Below, in pieces: positions 8,148 through 15,267 of a stretch of 64,000 bases of DNA. The stretch covers positions 1,612,001-1,676,000 of the forward strand of contig NC_014761.1 in assembly GCF_000183745.1 (NCBI RefSeq), read 5' to 3'. The DNA is from Oceanithermus profundus DSM 14977. GTDB taxonomy: Bacteria > Deinococcota > Deinococci > Deinococcales > Marinithermaceae. Within the stretch, counting starts at the first letter, position 1; each line of letters starts with the position of its first letter. The notes beneath the pieces are model-generated. The model saw only the letters and a list, made by a program, of their open reading frames with translations. It did no database searches and was not told where the DNA came from. The translations under genes and the position numbers were made by a program.

Positions 8148-8450
8148 TCACAGCAGTCCTCCGATACGCAGAACGACGTAGGCGTCGCGCGATTTGACTT
8201 CCAGCAGCGGCTCGTCGGGGCGAAGCCGCTCGAGGCCGAGCCGGGGCGGCTGCAGCAGCAGCCGCCAGCCGCCGCGCACCCCCAGCTTGCGCTGCGCCAT
8301 CCAACCCGCGAGGGCGATCAGGAAGGCGATCGGGGTCTCGAAGGGCTCGAGCGGCAGGACGAAGCGCAGCCCCCGCCCCCGGCCGGGCCGAACCTCGAAG
8401 TGCAGCCAGCGGGGCTGGCGGCGGCGCAGCCTGTTCAGCAAGGAACTCAT
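8148..8450 (-). CDS. Conserved-looking hypothetical protein, 100 aa
   Basis: Not recognised. 100 aa, basic N-terminus (NRLRRRQPRWLHFEVRPGRGRGLRF), one moderately hydrophobic stretch (FETPIAFLIALAGWMAQ), then RLLLQPPRLGLERLRPDEPLLEVKSRDAYVVLRIGGLL. It sits in frame-overlap with its neighbours: the start overlaps the preceding gene by 4 nt and the stop nearly touches the DUF2089 gene, so it is translated as part of this operon. A membrane-peripheral role is possible but is inference only. Confidence 0.6.
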   Translation of the reverse strand: MSSLLNRLRRRQPRWLHFEVRPGRGRGLRFVLPLEPFETPIAFLIALAGWMAQRKLGVRGGWRLLLQPPRLGLERLRPDEPLLEVKSRDAYVVLRIGGLL

Positions 8451-8821
8451 ACGACCTCGATGATCACCCGGGTGCCGTCGGCCTGCTCGAGCTCGACCAA
8501 CCGGCCCTCGGGCGTCTCGCTCTTCAGCGAGGCCAGCAGCTCGTCGAGGTCGAAACCGGCCTCGGCGATCTGGGCCCGCTGCTCTTCGGGGATGAACTTG
8601 AGCGCGAAGCGCGCCAGCGCCAGCGGCAGGTTGACCTTGACCTCGGTGGCGTCCTCCGGGTCGTGCACGTAGATGCGCAACAGCCGCGCCGGACCCCCCG
8701 GCCGCAGCTCCGCATCCGCATGCGGCGCGTCGCCCAGCGCCTCGATCAGCTCGGCCGCCTCTTCCGTGGTGATCTGCCCTTCGGCCAACATCTGCAGGAT
8801 TCGTTTGCGTTCTTCGTTCAT
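8447..8821 (-). CDS. SHOCT-like domain protein, 124 aa
   Basis: The N-terminus RKRILQMLAEGQITTEEAAE resembles the SHOCT-like helical motif seen at the N-terminus of YvlB/LiaX-type proteins. The rest (LLRIYVHDPEDATEVKVNLPLALARFALKFIPEEQRAQI...LVELEQADGTRVIIEVV) is a small alpha/beta region common next to such domains. The start ATG overlaps the previous stop as ATGA, indicating coupled translation. Probable role: protein-protein contact within an envelope-stress operon (inference). Confidence 0.7.
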   Translation of the reverse strand: MNEERKRILQMLAEGQITTEEAAELIEALGDAPHADAELRPGGPARLLRIYVHDPEDATEVKVNLPLALARFALKFIPEEQRAQIAEAGFDLDELLASLKSETPEGRLVELEQADGTRVIIEVV

Positions 8822-9549
8822 GGCGTCTCCACCTCCACTTCCCCCATGCCTACGGCGATCTCAAGCCGGCCCTGCCCGCTGCCCAGCGCGCCCTCGAAGT
8901 GCTGGGCGCGCCCTTCCCCGCGGTGCTGCAGGCCGCCGCGGACCCTGAGCTCGCCGAGGCTCGTGCTCGCGTGCAACTGCACGTCGCTTCCTTCCGCCAG
9001 GACCAGCTTCACCCTGCCCATGCCCAGCCGCACGCGGTGACGGCCGCCGGTGATGCGGACGCTTCCCTGGACCTCGCCCTGGCCCAGCTGCACGTCCAGC
9101 GCTTCGGCGGCGGCGAAGCGCAGCCTCCCCTGGCCCAGCTGCGCCTTCAGCGCCGGCAGCACACCCTCGACGCGGACCTCGCCCTGGCCCAGCCGCAGCT
9201 CGAGCCCCACCCCGACCGGGAGCGCCAGCACCGCCGCCTTTCGGGCCGAAAGCAGGCCGAAGGCGCCGAGGAAGCGCTGCCGCGAGGTTCCCGTGAGCTG
9301 CCAGCCCCCGTCGGCGGCCTCGAGCCGCAGCCCCAAGCCGCCGTCCTCTTCGACGACGGGGGCGCTCAGCCCCTCCCGCACGCGCACCTCCAGGTCGGCG
9401 CGTTCGAGGCGCGCCCGCAGGCGCCCGGCGGCGCCCGCCGCGGCGGGCGCCCGCCCGCCTTCGTCCAGCGCCTCGAGCAGCCGCCCCGCCTCCTCGGGGT
9501 CGATCTTGCCCTCTTCGAGCAGTTTGGCGATCCGCATGAACTCATCCAT
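8818..9549 (-). CDS. SHOCT-like plus DUF4097-type beta-repeat protein
   Basis: 243 aa. Residues 4-31 (FMRIAKLLEEGKIDPEEAGR...) are the SHOCT-like motif. From about residue 115 there are seven short beta repeats of the type LGQGEVRV: at 119, 138, 155, 175, 198, 223 and 233, roughly every 20 residues, predicting a right-handed beta-solenoid. This domain order is that of YvlB/LiaX-like proteins, which in Bacillota report on cell-envelope stress. No signal peptide or membrane helix is seen. It overlaps the upstream 60-aa ORF by 8 nt and the downstream gene by 4 nt. Confidence 0.75.
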   Translation of the reverse strand: MDEFMRIAKLLEEGKIDPEEAGRLLEALDEGGRAPAAAGAAGRLRARLERADLEVRVREGLSAPVVEEDGGLGLRLEAADGGWQLTGTSRQRFLGAFGLLSARKAAVLALPVGVGLELRLGQGEVRVEGVLPALKAQLGQGRLRFAAAEALDVQLGQGEVQGSVRITGGRHRVRLGMGRVKLVLAEGSDVQLHASTSLGELRVRGGLQHRGEGRAQHFEGALGSGQGRLEIAVGMGEVEVETP

Positions 9550-9724
9550 GAGCGCCTCCCAGCCTTTCCACGCCCGGGAAGGTCCGGGGGCGGCCTTCGT
9601 TTCGCGCCCGCGGTTCCGGGGTCGCTGCGAAACCGCCGCGCCGGGCGGCCGCCGCCTCGCGGCGGAGCGTGCGCACGCGGGCCGCGAGCGCCGCAGGGTC
9701 TTGCCAAGAAACCGAAGCCAGCAT
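9542..9724 (-). CDS. Small first gene of the SHOCT/DUF2089 operon, 60 aa
   Basis: Not recognised. 60 aa, starting MLASVSWQDPAALAARVRTL and rich in Arg and Ala, with an amphipathic helix followed by a basic tail. Support for translation: AAGGAGG at 9730-9736 is well spaced before the ATG, a consensus promoter lies directly upstream, and its stop overlaps the start of the next gene by 8 nt. It could be a small protein or a leader ORF that couples translation into the next gene. Confidence 0.6.
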   Translation of the reverse strand: MLASVSWQDPAALAARVRTLRREAAAARRGGFAATPEPRARNEGRPRTFPGVERLGGAHG

Positions 9725-9742
9725 CTGGACCTCCTTGGCCTG

Positions 9743-9772
9743 ATTGTAAACCCTAATTTTATGTATTGTCAA
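9743..9772 (-). promoter_or_regulatory. Consensus sigma-A promoter of the SHOCT/DUF2089 operon
   Basis: On the minus strand: TTGACA (9772-9767), 18-bp spacer, TACAAT (9748-9743). This is the closest match to consensus found in the window, in a short AT-rich island. Confidence 0.8.
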
Positions 9773-9789
9773 GTGCTGCTTTACATATG

Positions 9790-10533
9790 CTAAACGGGGT
9801 GGCGTCCGCCCCAGTACGGGGCCACGAAGAAGACGAAGACCAGGGCGGCGTAGGCCGCCCACCAGAGGAGCACCCGGCCGCCGCCGACGCGGCCCGGCCG
9901 GTATTCGAGCAGCAGCAGCGTGAACAGCGCCCAGGTCACCAGCGTGGCCAGCTCCTTGACGTCGGGGGCGACCGGGCTCCCCCACAGGCGCCAGGCCCAG
10001 GCCATCCCCGTGAGCACCCCCACCGTGTAGAGGACGTAGCCGGCGCGCAGGTAGGGGCCCTCGAGCCGCGCCAGGCCCACGAGCGGCGGTGCGGAGAGCG
10101 AACGCCAGGGGGCGGACTTGAGCCGGCGGTGCTGGGCCCAGCCCGCCACCGCCGCCAGGAAGGCCACGGTCAGGCTCACGTAAGCGAGGGTGAGGACCCC
10201 CGCGTGAAACACCACCAGCGACCAGGGCAGCGGTCCGCTCGTGGTGCCCACGAAACGCAGCGAGAGCAGCGCGAAGAAGAGCGCGGTGGCGTAGGCGTAG
10301 CGCACCCAGGTGCGCCAGCGGGGCCGGGCCGCGTAGCCCCGCGCCACCCCGACCAGCCCGATGACGAGCAGCATCGCCGCTTCGAACGAGGAACCCAGCA
10401 CCTGTCCGGTGGTGACGGCGTGCCAGACGGCCGCCGCGAAGAAGAACCACAGCGACCAGCCCGAGCGCCGCTCGTCCCAGACCAGCGAGGCCAGGAGTAC
10501 GAGCGCCCCCAGGCCGGCCAGGGCGGCGGTCAC
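9790..10533 (-). CDS. HemX / CcsA-like integral membrane protein
   Basis: 247 aa with about eight hydrophobic helices, resembling the cytochrome c assembly (CcsA/HemX) family; HemX proteins are commonly encoded next to hemA. Motifs include SLVVFHAGVLTLAYVSLTVAFLAAV, with a candidate haem-ligand His, and GMAWAWRLWGSPVAPDVKELATLVTWALF, the WG.....D.KE pattern typical of the family. The GTG start lies 1 nt after the hemA stop, so the pair is co-transcribed. HemX in Bacillus affects GtrR (HemA) levels; the same role here is inference. Could instead work in cytochrome c maturation. Confidence 0.8.
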   Translation of the reverse strand: MTAALAGLGALVLLASLVWDERRSGWSLWFFFAAAVWHAVTTGQVLGSSFEAAMLLVIGLVGVARGYAARPRWRTWVRYAYATALFFALLSLRFVGTTSGPLPWSLVVFHAGVLTLAYVSLTVAFLAAVAGWAQHRRLKSAPWRSLSAPPLVGLARLEGPYLRAGYVLYTVGVLTGMAWAWRLWGSPVAPDVKELATLVTWALFTLLLLEYRPGRVGGGRVLLWWAAYAALVFVFFVAPYWGGRHPV

Positions 10534-10534
10534 G

Positions 10535-11728
10535 CTAGCCCTCCAGCATCCGCTCGAGCCGCGGCCCCAGCTTGGGATCCTTGGCCATCTGAATCAGGGG
10601 GTGCGCGGTCTTGCCGCTGAGCCGCCGCACCAGCCGCTCAAGCTCCTCGCCTCGCGCCGCACCGCCGAGGGCCGCTTCGAGCTCCCGCCGCAGCCCGTCC
10701 TCGATCCAGGCCTTGAGCCGCTGGATCCGGTCGGCGGCGACGTGGCCGGCGTACCACTCCATCCAGCCGGCGAGCTCGTCCTCCACGATGCGTTCCACCC
10801 GGGGCAGCTCGCCCGCGCGCGCCGCGCGGTTCTTCTCGGCCACGGTCTCCAGGTCGTCGAGGTTGTAGAGGTAGGCGCCGGCCAGCCGGCCCACCGCCGG
10901 GTCCACGTTGCGCGGCAGGGCGATGTCGATGAGGAAGAGCGGTTGGGTGCGGGTCTCCAGCACCTCGCGCACCCGCGACTCGCGCACCACGTAGTGGGGG
11001 GCGGCCGCGGAGGCGATGACGATGTCGGCCCAGGCCAGCGCCTCGGCCACGTGCTCCATGCCGCAGGCCCGGCCGCCGTAACGCCCGGCGAGCTTTTCCG
11101 CGTTCTCGAGGGTGCGGTTCAGCACCCAGACCTCGCGGGCGCCGTAGTGGGCCAGGTGCTCGAGCACCCGCTCGGCCATCTCGCCGGCGCCCAGGACCAG
11201 GGCCCGCAGGCCCGCCAGGTCCCCGAAGACGGCGCGGGCGAGGTCCACCGCGGCGTAGGCCACGCTGGTGGCGCCGCGGCCGATCGCGGTCTCGGCGCGC
11301 GCCCGCTTGCCGGCGGCGATCGCCGTTTGGAACGCCTGTTCGCTGATGGGGCCGGTCGTGCCGGCCTCGCGCGCGGCGAAGAGGCCGTTCTTGACCTGAC
11401 CCAGGATCTGCGCCTCCCCCACCACCAGGCTGTCGAGCCCCGCGGCGACGCGGAAGAGGTGCCTGAGCGCCGCCTGACCGCGGTGGCGGTAGGCGTACGC
11501 GGTGTATTGGCCCAGGTGGTCGCGGTAGATCTCGAGCGCCGAACGCCGCGGCCGCACCAGGTAGACCTCGGTGCGGTTGCAGGTCGAGACGACCACGGCC
11601 TCGTCGGCCTCGTCGGCCAGTTCCCCGAGCAGCACCCCGAGGCGCGCCCCGGAGACCGCCACGCATTCGCGCACCCCGATGGGTGCGGTCTTGTGGCTGA
11701 TTCCGACGAGCTCCAGCGGCGGTTCCAC
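10535..11728 (-). CDS. hemA: Glutamyl-tRNA reductase
   Basis: 397 aa. Catalyses the NADPH-dependent reduction of Glu-tRNA to glutamate-1-semialdehyde, the first committed step of tetrapyrrole synthesis by the C5 route. The catalytic cysteine is Cys50 in VVSTCNRTEVY, preceded by GISHKTAPIGVRE. The NADPH domain has VLGAGEMAERVLEHL, and the C-terminal dimerisation helices are present. Start GTG with GGGAGGG upstream; a possible TAAACT -10 box lies at 11747-11752. Followed directly by the hemX-like gene. It lies 36 bp downstream of hemD in the same orientation, so hemD-hemA-hemX may be one transcript. Confidence 0.95.
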   Translation of the reverse strand: MEPPLELVGISHKTAPIGVRECVAVSGARLGVLLGELADEADEAVVVSTCNRTEVYLVRPRRSALEIYRDHLGQYTAYAYRHRGQAALRHLFRVAAGLDSLVVGEAQILGQVKNGLFAAREAGTTGPISEQAFQTAIAAGKRARAETAIGRGATSVAYAAVDLARAVFGDLAGLRALVLGAGEMAERVLEHLAHYGAREVWVLNRTLENAEKLAGRYGGRACGMEHVAEALAWADIVIASAAAPHYVVRESRVREVLETRTQPLFLIDIALPRNVDPAVGRLAGAYLYNLDDLETVAEKNRAARAGELPRVERIVEDELAGWMEWYAGHVAADRIQRLKAWIEDGLRRELEAALGGAARGEELERLVRRLSGKTAHPLIQMAKDPKLGPRLERMLEG

Positions 11729-11764
11729 GACGCCCTCCCAAGCGGCAGTTTACCCCAAACCACC

Positions 11765-12475
11765 TCAGGGCAGGTGTCCCTTTTCCTCGTACAAGTCGCG
11801 GATTCGTTCGGCCCAGCCCGCGACCCCGGGCCGCTCCGGCCAGACCACGCAGACGAAGCCGGCGGCGCGCGCCGCCTCCGCGGTCACGCGCCCAATCGCG
11901 GCCAGCGGAGGGCGGGCCGCGGCGGCGCGCACCCAAGCCGCCACCGCCGAGGGCGAGGCGACCGCCGCGACGGCGGCGGCCTCGAGCCGCGCGACCTCTT
12001 CCGGCGCGAGCGGCCGGGGGCGGGTGGTGTAGGCGTCGAGCCGCCGCACCCGGAAGCCCCGGGCCTCCAAGACGCGGCCCAGCTCCTCCCCGGCCCGGCT
12101 CGAGGTGGGCCAGAGCAGCGGGCCGGGCTCCGGCAGGGTCTCGGCCAGCGCCCGGCCGTAGGCCTCGGGGGCGGTGAACTCGGGCGTGAGCCCCGCGCGC
12201 TCGAGCGCCCGGGCCGTGCCTCCGCCCAGCGCCGCCACCCGCAGCGCCGGCCGCCCCGCCGCCTCCCAGGCGCGCGCCAGGAAACCGGCCGCGGTGGGCG
12301 AGGTCACGGCCACCCAGGCCCAGGCCTCGCCCAACGCACCGGCGAGGTCGGGGAAGTCGGGTCCGGGCGCGTGCTCCAGCAAGGGGACGCTCGCGTACGG
12401 CACCCCGAAGGCGTCGAGGCGACGGGCGAGCTCGCGGTCCTTCTCGGGGTTGCGGGTGAGGACGACCCCTTCCAC
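11765..12475 (-). CDS. hemD: Uroporphyrinogen-III synthase
   Basis: 236 aa. Closes and inverts ring D of hydroxymethylbilane to uroporphyrinogen III. The family is poorly conserved, but the two-domain layout is visible: VVLTRNPEKDRELARRLDAFGVPYASVPLLE at the start, VAVTSPTAAGFLARAWE, VAALGGGTARALERAGL, then VASPSAVAAWV and LAAIGRVTAEAARAAGF. Start GTG lies 6 nt after TAGGAT. Neighbours hemA and hemX downstream and hemW divergent upstream support the assignment. Confidence 0.85.
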   Translation of the reverse strand: MEGVVLTRNPEKDRELARRLDAFGVPYASVPLLEHAPGPDFPDLAGALGEAWAWVAVTSPTAAGFLARAWEAAGRPALRVAALGGGTARALERAGLTPEFTAPEAYGRALAETLPEPGPLLWPTSSRAGEELGRVLEARGFRVRRLDAYTTRPRPLAPEEVARLEAAAVAAVASPSAVAAWVRAAAARPPLAAIGRVTAEAARAAGFVCVVWPERPGVAGWAERIRDLYEEKGHLP

Positions 12476-12481
12476 CCCCTC

Positions 12482-12487
12482 ATCCTA
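12482..12487 (-). promoter_or_regulatory. -10 box for hemD (leaderless type)
   Basis: TAGGAT on the minus strand, 6 nt before GTG 12475. Only 8 bp separate it from the divergent hemW -10 box. Confidence 0.5.
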
Positions 12488-12495
12488 GCGCCGCA

Positions 12496-12501
12496 TACAA
12501 T
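12496..12501 (+). promoter_or_regulatory. -10 box for hemW
   Basis: TACAAT, 10 nt before the ATG at 12512, leaving room for only a very short leader. An in-frame ATG at 12500 overlaps the box and is therefore disfavoured. Confidence 0.5.
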
Positions 12502-12511
12502 GAGGCCGCCG

Positions 12512-13645
12512 ATGCGCCACCTCTACCTGCACGTCCCCTTCTGCCCCACGATCTGCCCCTACTGCGACTTCCACGTCGTGCGCCGGGGGCCGGGGCTGGT
12601 GGAGCGTTACCTGGAGCGGCTCGCGGCCGAGGCTGCAGCCCTCCACGCCCAACGGCCGGGAACGCTCGCCACCCTCTACCTGGGCGGCGGGACGCCCAGC
12701 TACCTGCGCGACCGCGAGCTCGCGCGCCTCTTCGCCGCCCTGCCCTGGGCGCTCGCGCCCGGCGCGGAGGTGACCCTCGAGGCCAACCCCGGCACCCTCT
12801 CCCCGGCCCGGCTCGAACGGCTGCGCACGCTGGGGGTGAACCGCCTCTCGCTGGGGGTGCAGAGTTTCCAGGACCCGGTGCTCGCGCGCCTGGGCCGCGC
12901 CCACAAGGCCCGCGGCGCGCTCCGGGCCGTGGAGGAGGCGCTGGACGCGGGGTTTCGGGTCTCTGTGGACCTGATCCTGGGGCTGCCCGGCCAGGACGTG
13001 AGGGCCGACCTGGAGACCGCGGCGGCGCTGGGGGTGGGCCACGTCTCCGCCTACACGCTGCAGGTCGAACCCGGAACGCCCTTCGCCCTGGTGGGGCTCG
13101 AGCCCGACCCCGACCGCGAGGCGGCGGCCTTCGCCCTGGCCCGAACGGTGCTCGGCCGGGCCGGGCTGGCGCGCTACGAGGTAAGCAACTTCGCCCGGCC
13201 CGGCGAGGAGGCGCGCCACAACCTCGCCTACTGGCGCATGGCGGAATGGGGCGGGCTGGGGCCCGCGGCCAGCGCCCACTTCTACACCCACGCGGGCCCG
13301 GGCGTGGCCGAACGGCGCACGAACCCGCCGCTGCCGCGCTGGGCGGCGGGCGAGCCGCCCGCGCGCGAAACGATCGGCCCCCTCGAGCACGCTAAGGAAG
13401 GCCTGATGATGGGGCTGCGCCTGCGCGAGGGGGTGGACCTCGCCGCGCTGGCGCGCCGGAGCGGCCTCGCCGACCTCGAACGCGTGCTCGCCCCGGCCAT
13501 CGAGCGGCTGGAGGCGGAGGGGCTGCTCGAGCGCACGGAATCGCAGCTCCGGCCCAGCGAAGCCGGCCTCGACCGGCTGCACGCGGCGCTGCTGCCGCTG
13601 TGGGAGGCGCTGGAGGCGGCCTACCCGCCGGACGGCGTTTCCTGA
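12512..13645 (+). CDS. hemW: HemW-type radical SAM protein (coproporphyrinogen III oxidase-like)
   Basis: 377 aa. The radical-SAM cluster motif CPTICPYC gives Cys11, Cys15 and Cys18 (CxxxCxxC), followed by the SAM motif TLYLGGGTPSYL and EANPGTL, NRLSLGVQSFQD and VSVDLILGLPGQ. HemW is a haem chaperone; the similar HemN makes protoporphyrinogen. The order and length (HemN is about 450 aa) favour HemW. The C-terminal HemN domain (HNLAYWRMAEWGGLGPAAS) is present. The last 25 bp overlap the convergent mscS-type gene. Confidence 0.9.
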   Translation: MRHLYLHVPFCPTICPYCDFHVVRRGPGLVERYLERLAAEAAALHAQRPGTLATLYLGGGTPSYLRDRELARLFAALPWALAPGAEVTLEANPGTLSPARLERLRTLGVNRLSLGVQSFQDPVLARLGRAHKARGALRAVEEALDAGFRVSVDLILGLPGQDVRADLETAAALGVGHVSAYTLQVEPGTPFALVGLEPDPDREAAAFALARTVLGRAGLARYEVSNFARPGEEARHNLAYWRMAEWGGLGPAASAHFYTHAGPGVAERRTNPPLPRWAAGEPPARETIGPLEHAKEGLMMGLRLREGVDLAALARRSGLADLERVLAPAIERLEAEGLLERTESQLRPSEAGLDRLHAALLPLWEALEAAYPPDGVS

Positions 13646-14691
13646 ATCACCCGCAACGGCTCGGGGAACCAGACGGTGCGCTGGGGGAAGGGAATCTCGA
13701 TGCCGGCCTCGTCCAGGGCGATCTTGGCCGCCTCGGTGAGCTCGGCGGCCACGACCGGGTACCCCGGGATCTCGTGCTCGGGAATCCAGACCACCAGGGT
13801 AAAGTCCACGCTGTTGTCCCCCAGGCCCGTCACCAGCACCGCCGGCGCGGGGTCGGAGAGCAGCTTGGGGTGCGCGGCGACGACGGCTTCGAGCACCTTG
13901 CGCACCTCGCGGGGGTCGTGGCGGTAGGCCACCCCCACGGGGATGCGCAGCCGCAGGGGACCGCCGGCCGAGAGGTTCTTGATCTCGCCCCCGGCCACGA
14001 CCGCGTTGGGGATGGCGACGCTCTCGTTGTCGGGGGTGCGCAGCCGGGTGGTGCGCAGCGTCAGCCCCTCGACCTGGCCGTACTCGCCGCCGATCTGCAC
14101 CCAGTCCCCGATCTTGAAGGGGCGGTCCATCAGCAGGATGATGCCGGCGATGAAGTTCGAGAAGGTGTCCTGCGCCGCCAGCCCCACGGCCAGACCGAGG
14201 ACACCCAGAGCGCCGATCACCGGGGCGATCTGCGCCCCCGCCACCATATAGGCGCCCCAGACGACGAGCAGGGTCAGGGTCACGTAGCGCAGGAGCAGCA
14301 CCAGGTTGGGGTCGAAGCCCCGGCGCACCAGCCGCCCCTCGACGAACGCCTCGAGCGCCACCCAGACGAGGTAGACGAAGAGCAGTTTGGCCGCGGCGCG
14401 CGCCACCTCCTGCGGATCCCCGAGGCCGAAGACGGCCACGGCGAAGACGAGCGCCGCGCTCCAGAAGACCAGGTCCCAACCGCCCGCCAGCCGGCGGCGG
14501 ACCCGCGGCTCGAGCCGGCGCGCCGCCCGCAGGGTGACCGCCTTGCCCAGCCAGGCGAAGGCCCAGGCGAGGACGACCAGGCCCACCCAGGCGGCCGCCT
14601 GGTAGCCGCGCTCGCTCCAGCCCGCGGTCTCGGGGCCCGCACCGCTGACGCGCTCGAGCGCGTCGCGCATGTGCGACCAGATTTTGTTCAT
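13621..14691 (-). CDS. Small-conductance mechanosensitive channel, MscS family
   Basis: 356 aa. Several N-terminal membrane helices (about residues 30-165), then the pore-lining TM3 and its continuation ALGVLGLAVGLAAQDTFSNFIAGIILLMDRPFKIGDWVQIGG, the hallmark of MscS. The cytoplasmic beta domain follows (GQVEGLTLRTTRLRTPDNESVAIPNAVV). The protein releases solutes upon hypo-osmotic shock. Start ATG has TATACT 7 nt upstream. It overlaps hemW by 25 bp tail to tail. Confidence 0.92.
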   Translation of the reverse strand: MNKIWSHMRDALERVSGAGPETAGWSERGYQAAAWVGLVVLAWAFAWLGKAVTLRAARRLEPRVRRRLAGGWDLVFWSAALVFAVAVFGLGDPQEVARAAAKLLFVYLVWVALEAFVEGRLVRRGFDPNLVLLLRYVTLTLLVVWGAYMVAGAQIAPVIGALGVLGLAVGLAAQDTFSNFIAGIILLMDRPFKIGDWVQIGGEYGQVEGLTLRTTRLRTPDNESVAIPNAVVAGGEIKNLSAGGPLRLRIPVGVAYRHDPREVRKVLEAVVAAHPKLLSDPAPAVLVTGLGDNSVDFTLVVWIPEHEIPGYPVVAAELTEAAKIALDEAGIEIPFPQRTVWFPEPLRVIQETPSGG

Positions 14692-14698
14692 GGTCCTG

Positions 14699-14704
14699 AG
14701 TATA
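14699..14704 (-). promoter_or_regulatory. -10 box for the MscS gene (leaderless type)
   Basis: TATACT on the minus strand ends 7 nt before the ATG at 14691. Confidence 0.5.
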
Positions 14705-14714
14705 CCGTCCGGGC

Positions 14715-15263
14715 TCAGCCCCGGCGCCAGACCGCCCAGCTGCGGTAGGCCAGCCCCTGCCAGCCCTCCCCCGCCGCCAGCAGCTCGAGCCCCTCGGGGG
14801 GGCGCATCAACTCGCCCGGCTCCCAGTAGTGCGGGCTTTCGGGCCGCCCCCGCCGCAGCGCCTCGCTGCGGTTGAACCCCTCGACGAGGGCCAGGCCTCC
14901 CGGCTTGAGCCGCGGCGCGAGCTGGGCCATCAGCGGCCGGCTGACGAAGTAGCTGACGACCACGCCCGCGAAGGGGCCGGGGGGAAGGTCGCCGGGCGCG
15001 GCCTCCAGGTCGGCCACCAGGGCGTGCACCGCGGCGCGCCGCCGTTGCGCCATGGCGCGCACCCGTTCGACGGCGACCGCGCTTTTCTCCAGCAGGAAGA
15101 CGCGGTGCCCCCGGCAGGCCAGGAAGAAGGCGTTGCGCCCCGTTCCCCCGGCAAGGTCGAGCACCTCCCCGTCGGGCAGCAGGAAACCGTAGGCCCGCAC
15201 CACGAAGGCGGGGTCGAAGGCTTCGGGGCTGCCCTGGTAGTAGGCGTCCCAGTCGCGCGGCAC
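14715..15263 (-). CDS. Class I SAM-dependent methyltransferase (TehB-like)
   Basis: 182 aa. WDAYYQGSPEAFDPAFVVRAYGFLLPDGEVLDLAGGTGRNAFFLACRGHRVFLLEKS has the short N-terminus and glycine-rich SAM loop (DLAGGTGRN) seen in TehB-like and other small methyltransferases. The acidic residue after beta-2 is Glu in LLEKS. The substrate is unknown. Start GTG with TAAGAT 6 nt upstream; that box overlaps the end of the upstream esterase gene. Confidence 0.8.
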   Translation of the reverse strand: MPRDWDAYYQGSPEAFDPAFVVRAYGFLLPDGEVLDLAGGTGRNAFFLACRGHRVFLLEKSAVAVERVRAMAQRRRAAVHALVADLEAAPGDLPPGPFAGVVVSYFVSRPLMAQLAPRLKPGGLALVEGFNRSEALRRGRPESPHYWEPGELMRPPEGLELLAAGEGWQGLAYRSWAVWRRG

Positions 15264-15267
15264 GGCC

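Noticed and set aside
8818-9549. DNA tandem repeat in the beta-repeat gene
   Set aside because: The repeat is at protein level (LGQGEV-like) with diverged codons, not a true nucleotide repeat.
10361-13645. 1094-codon plus-strand open frame ending in hemW
   Set aside because: Only the last 378 codons are hemW. The rest is the antisense of hemX, hemA and hemD and has no recognisable protein.
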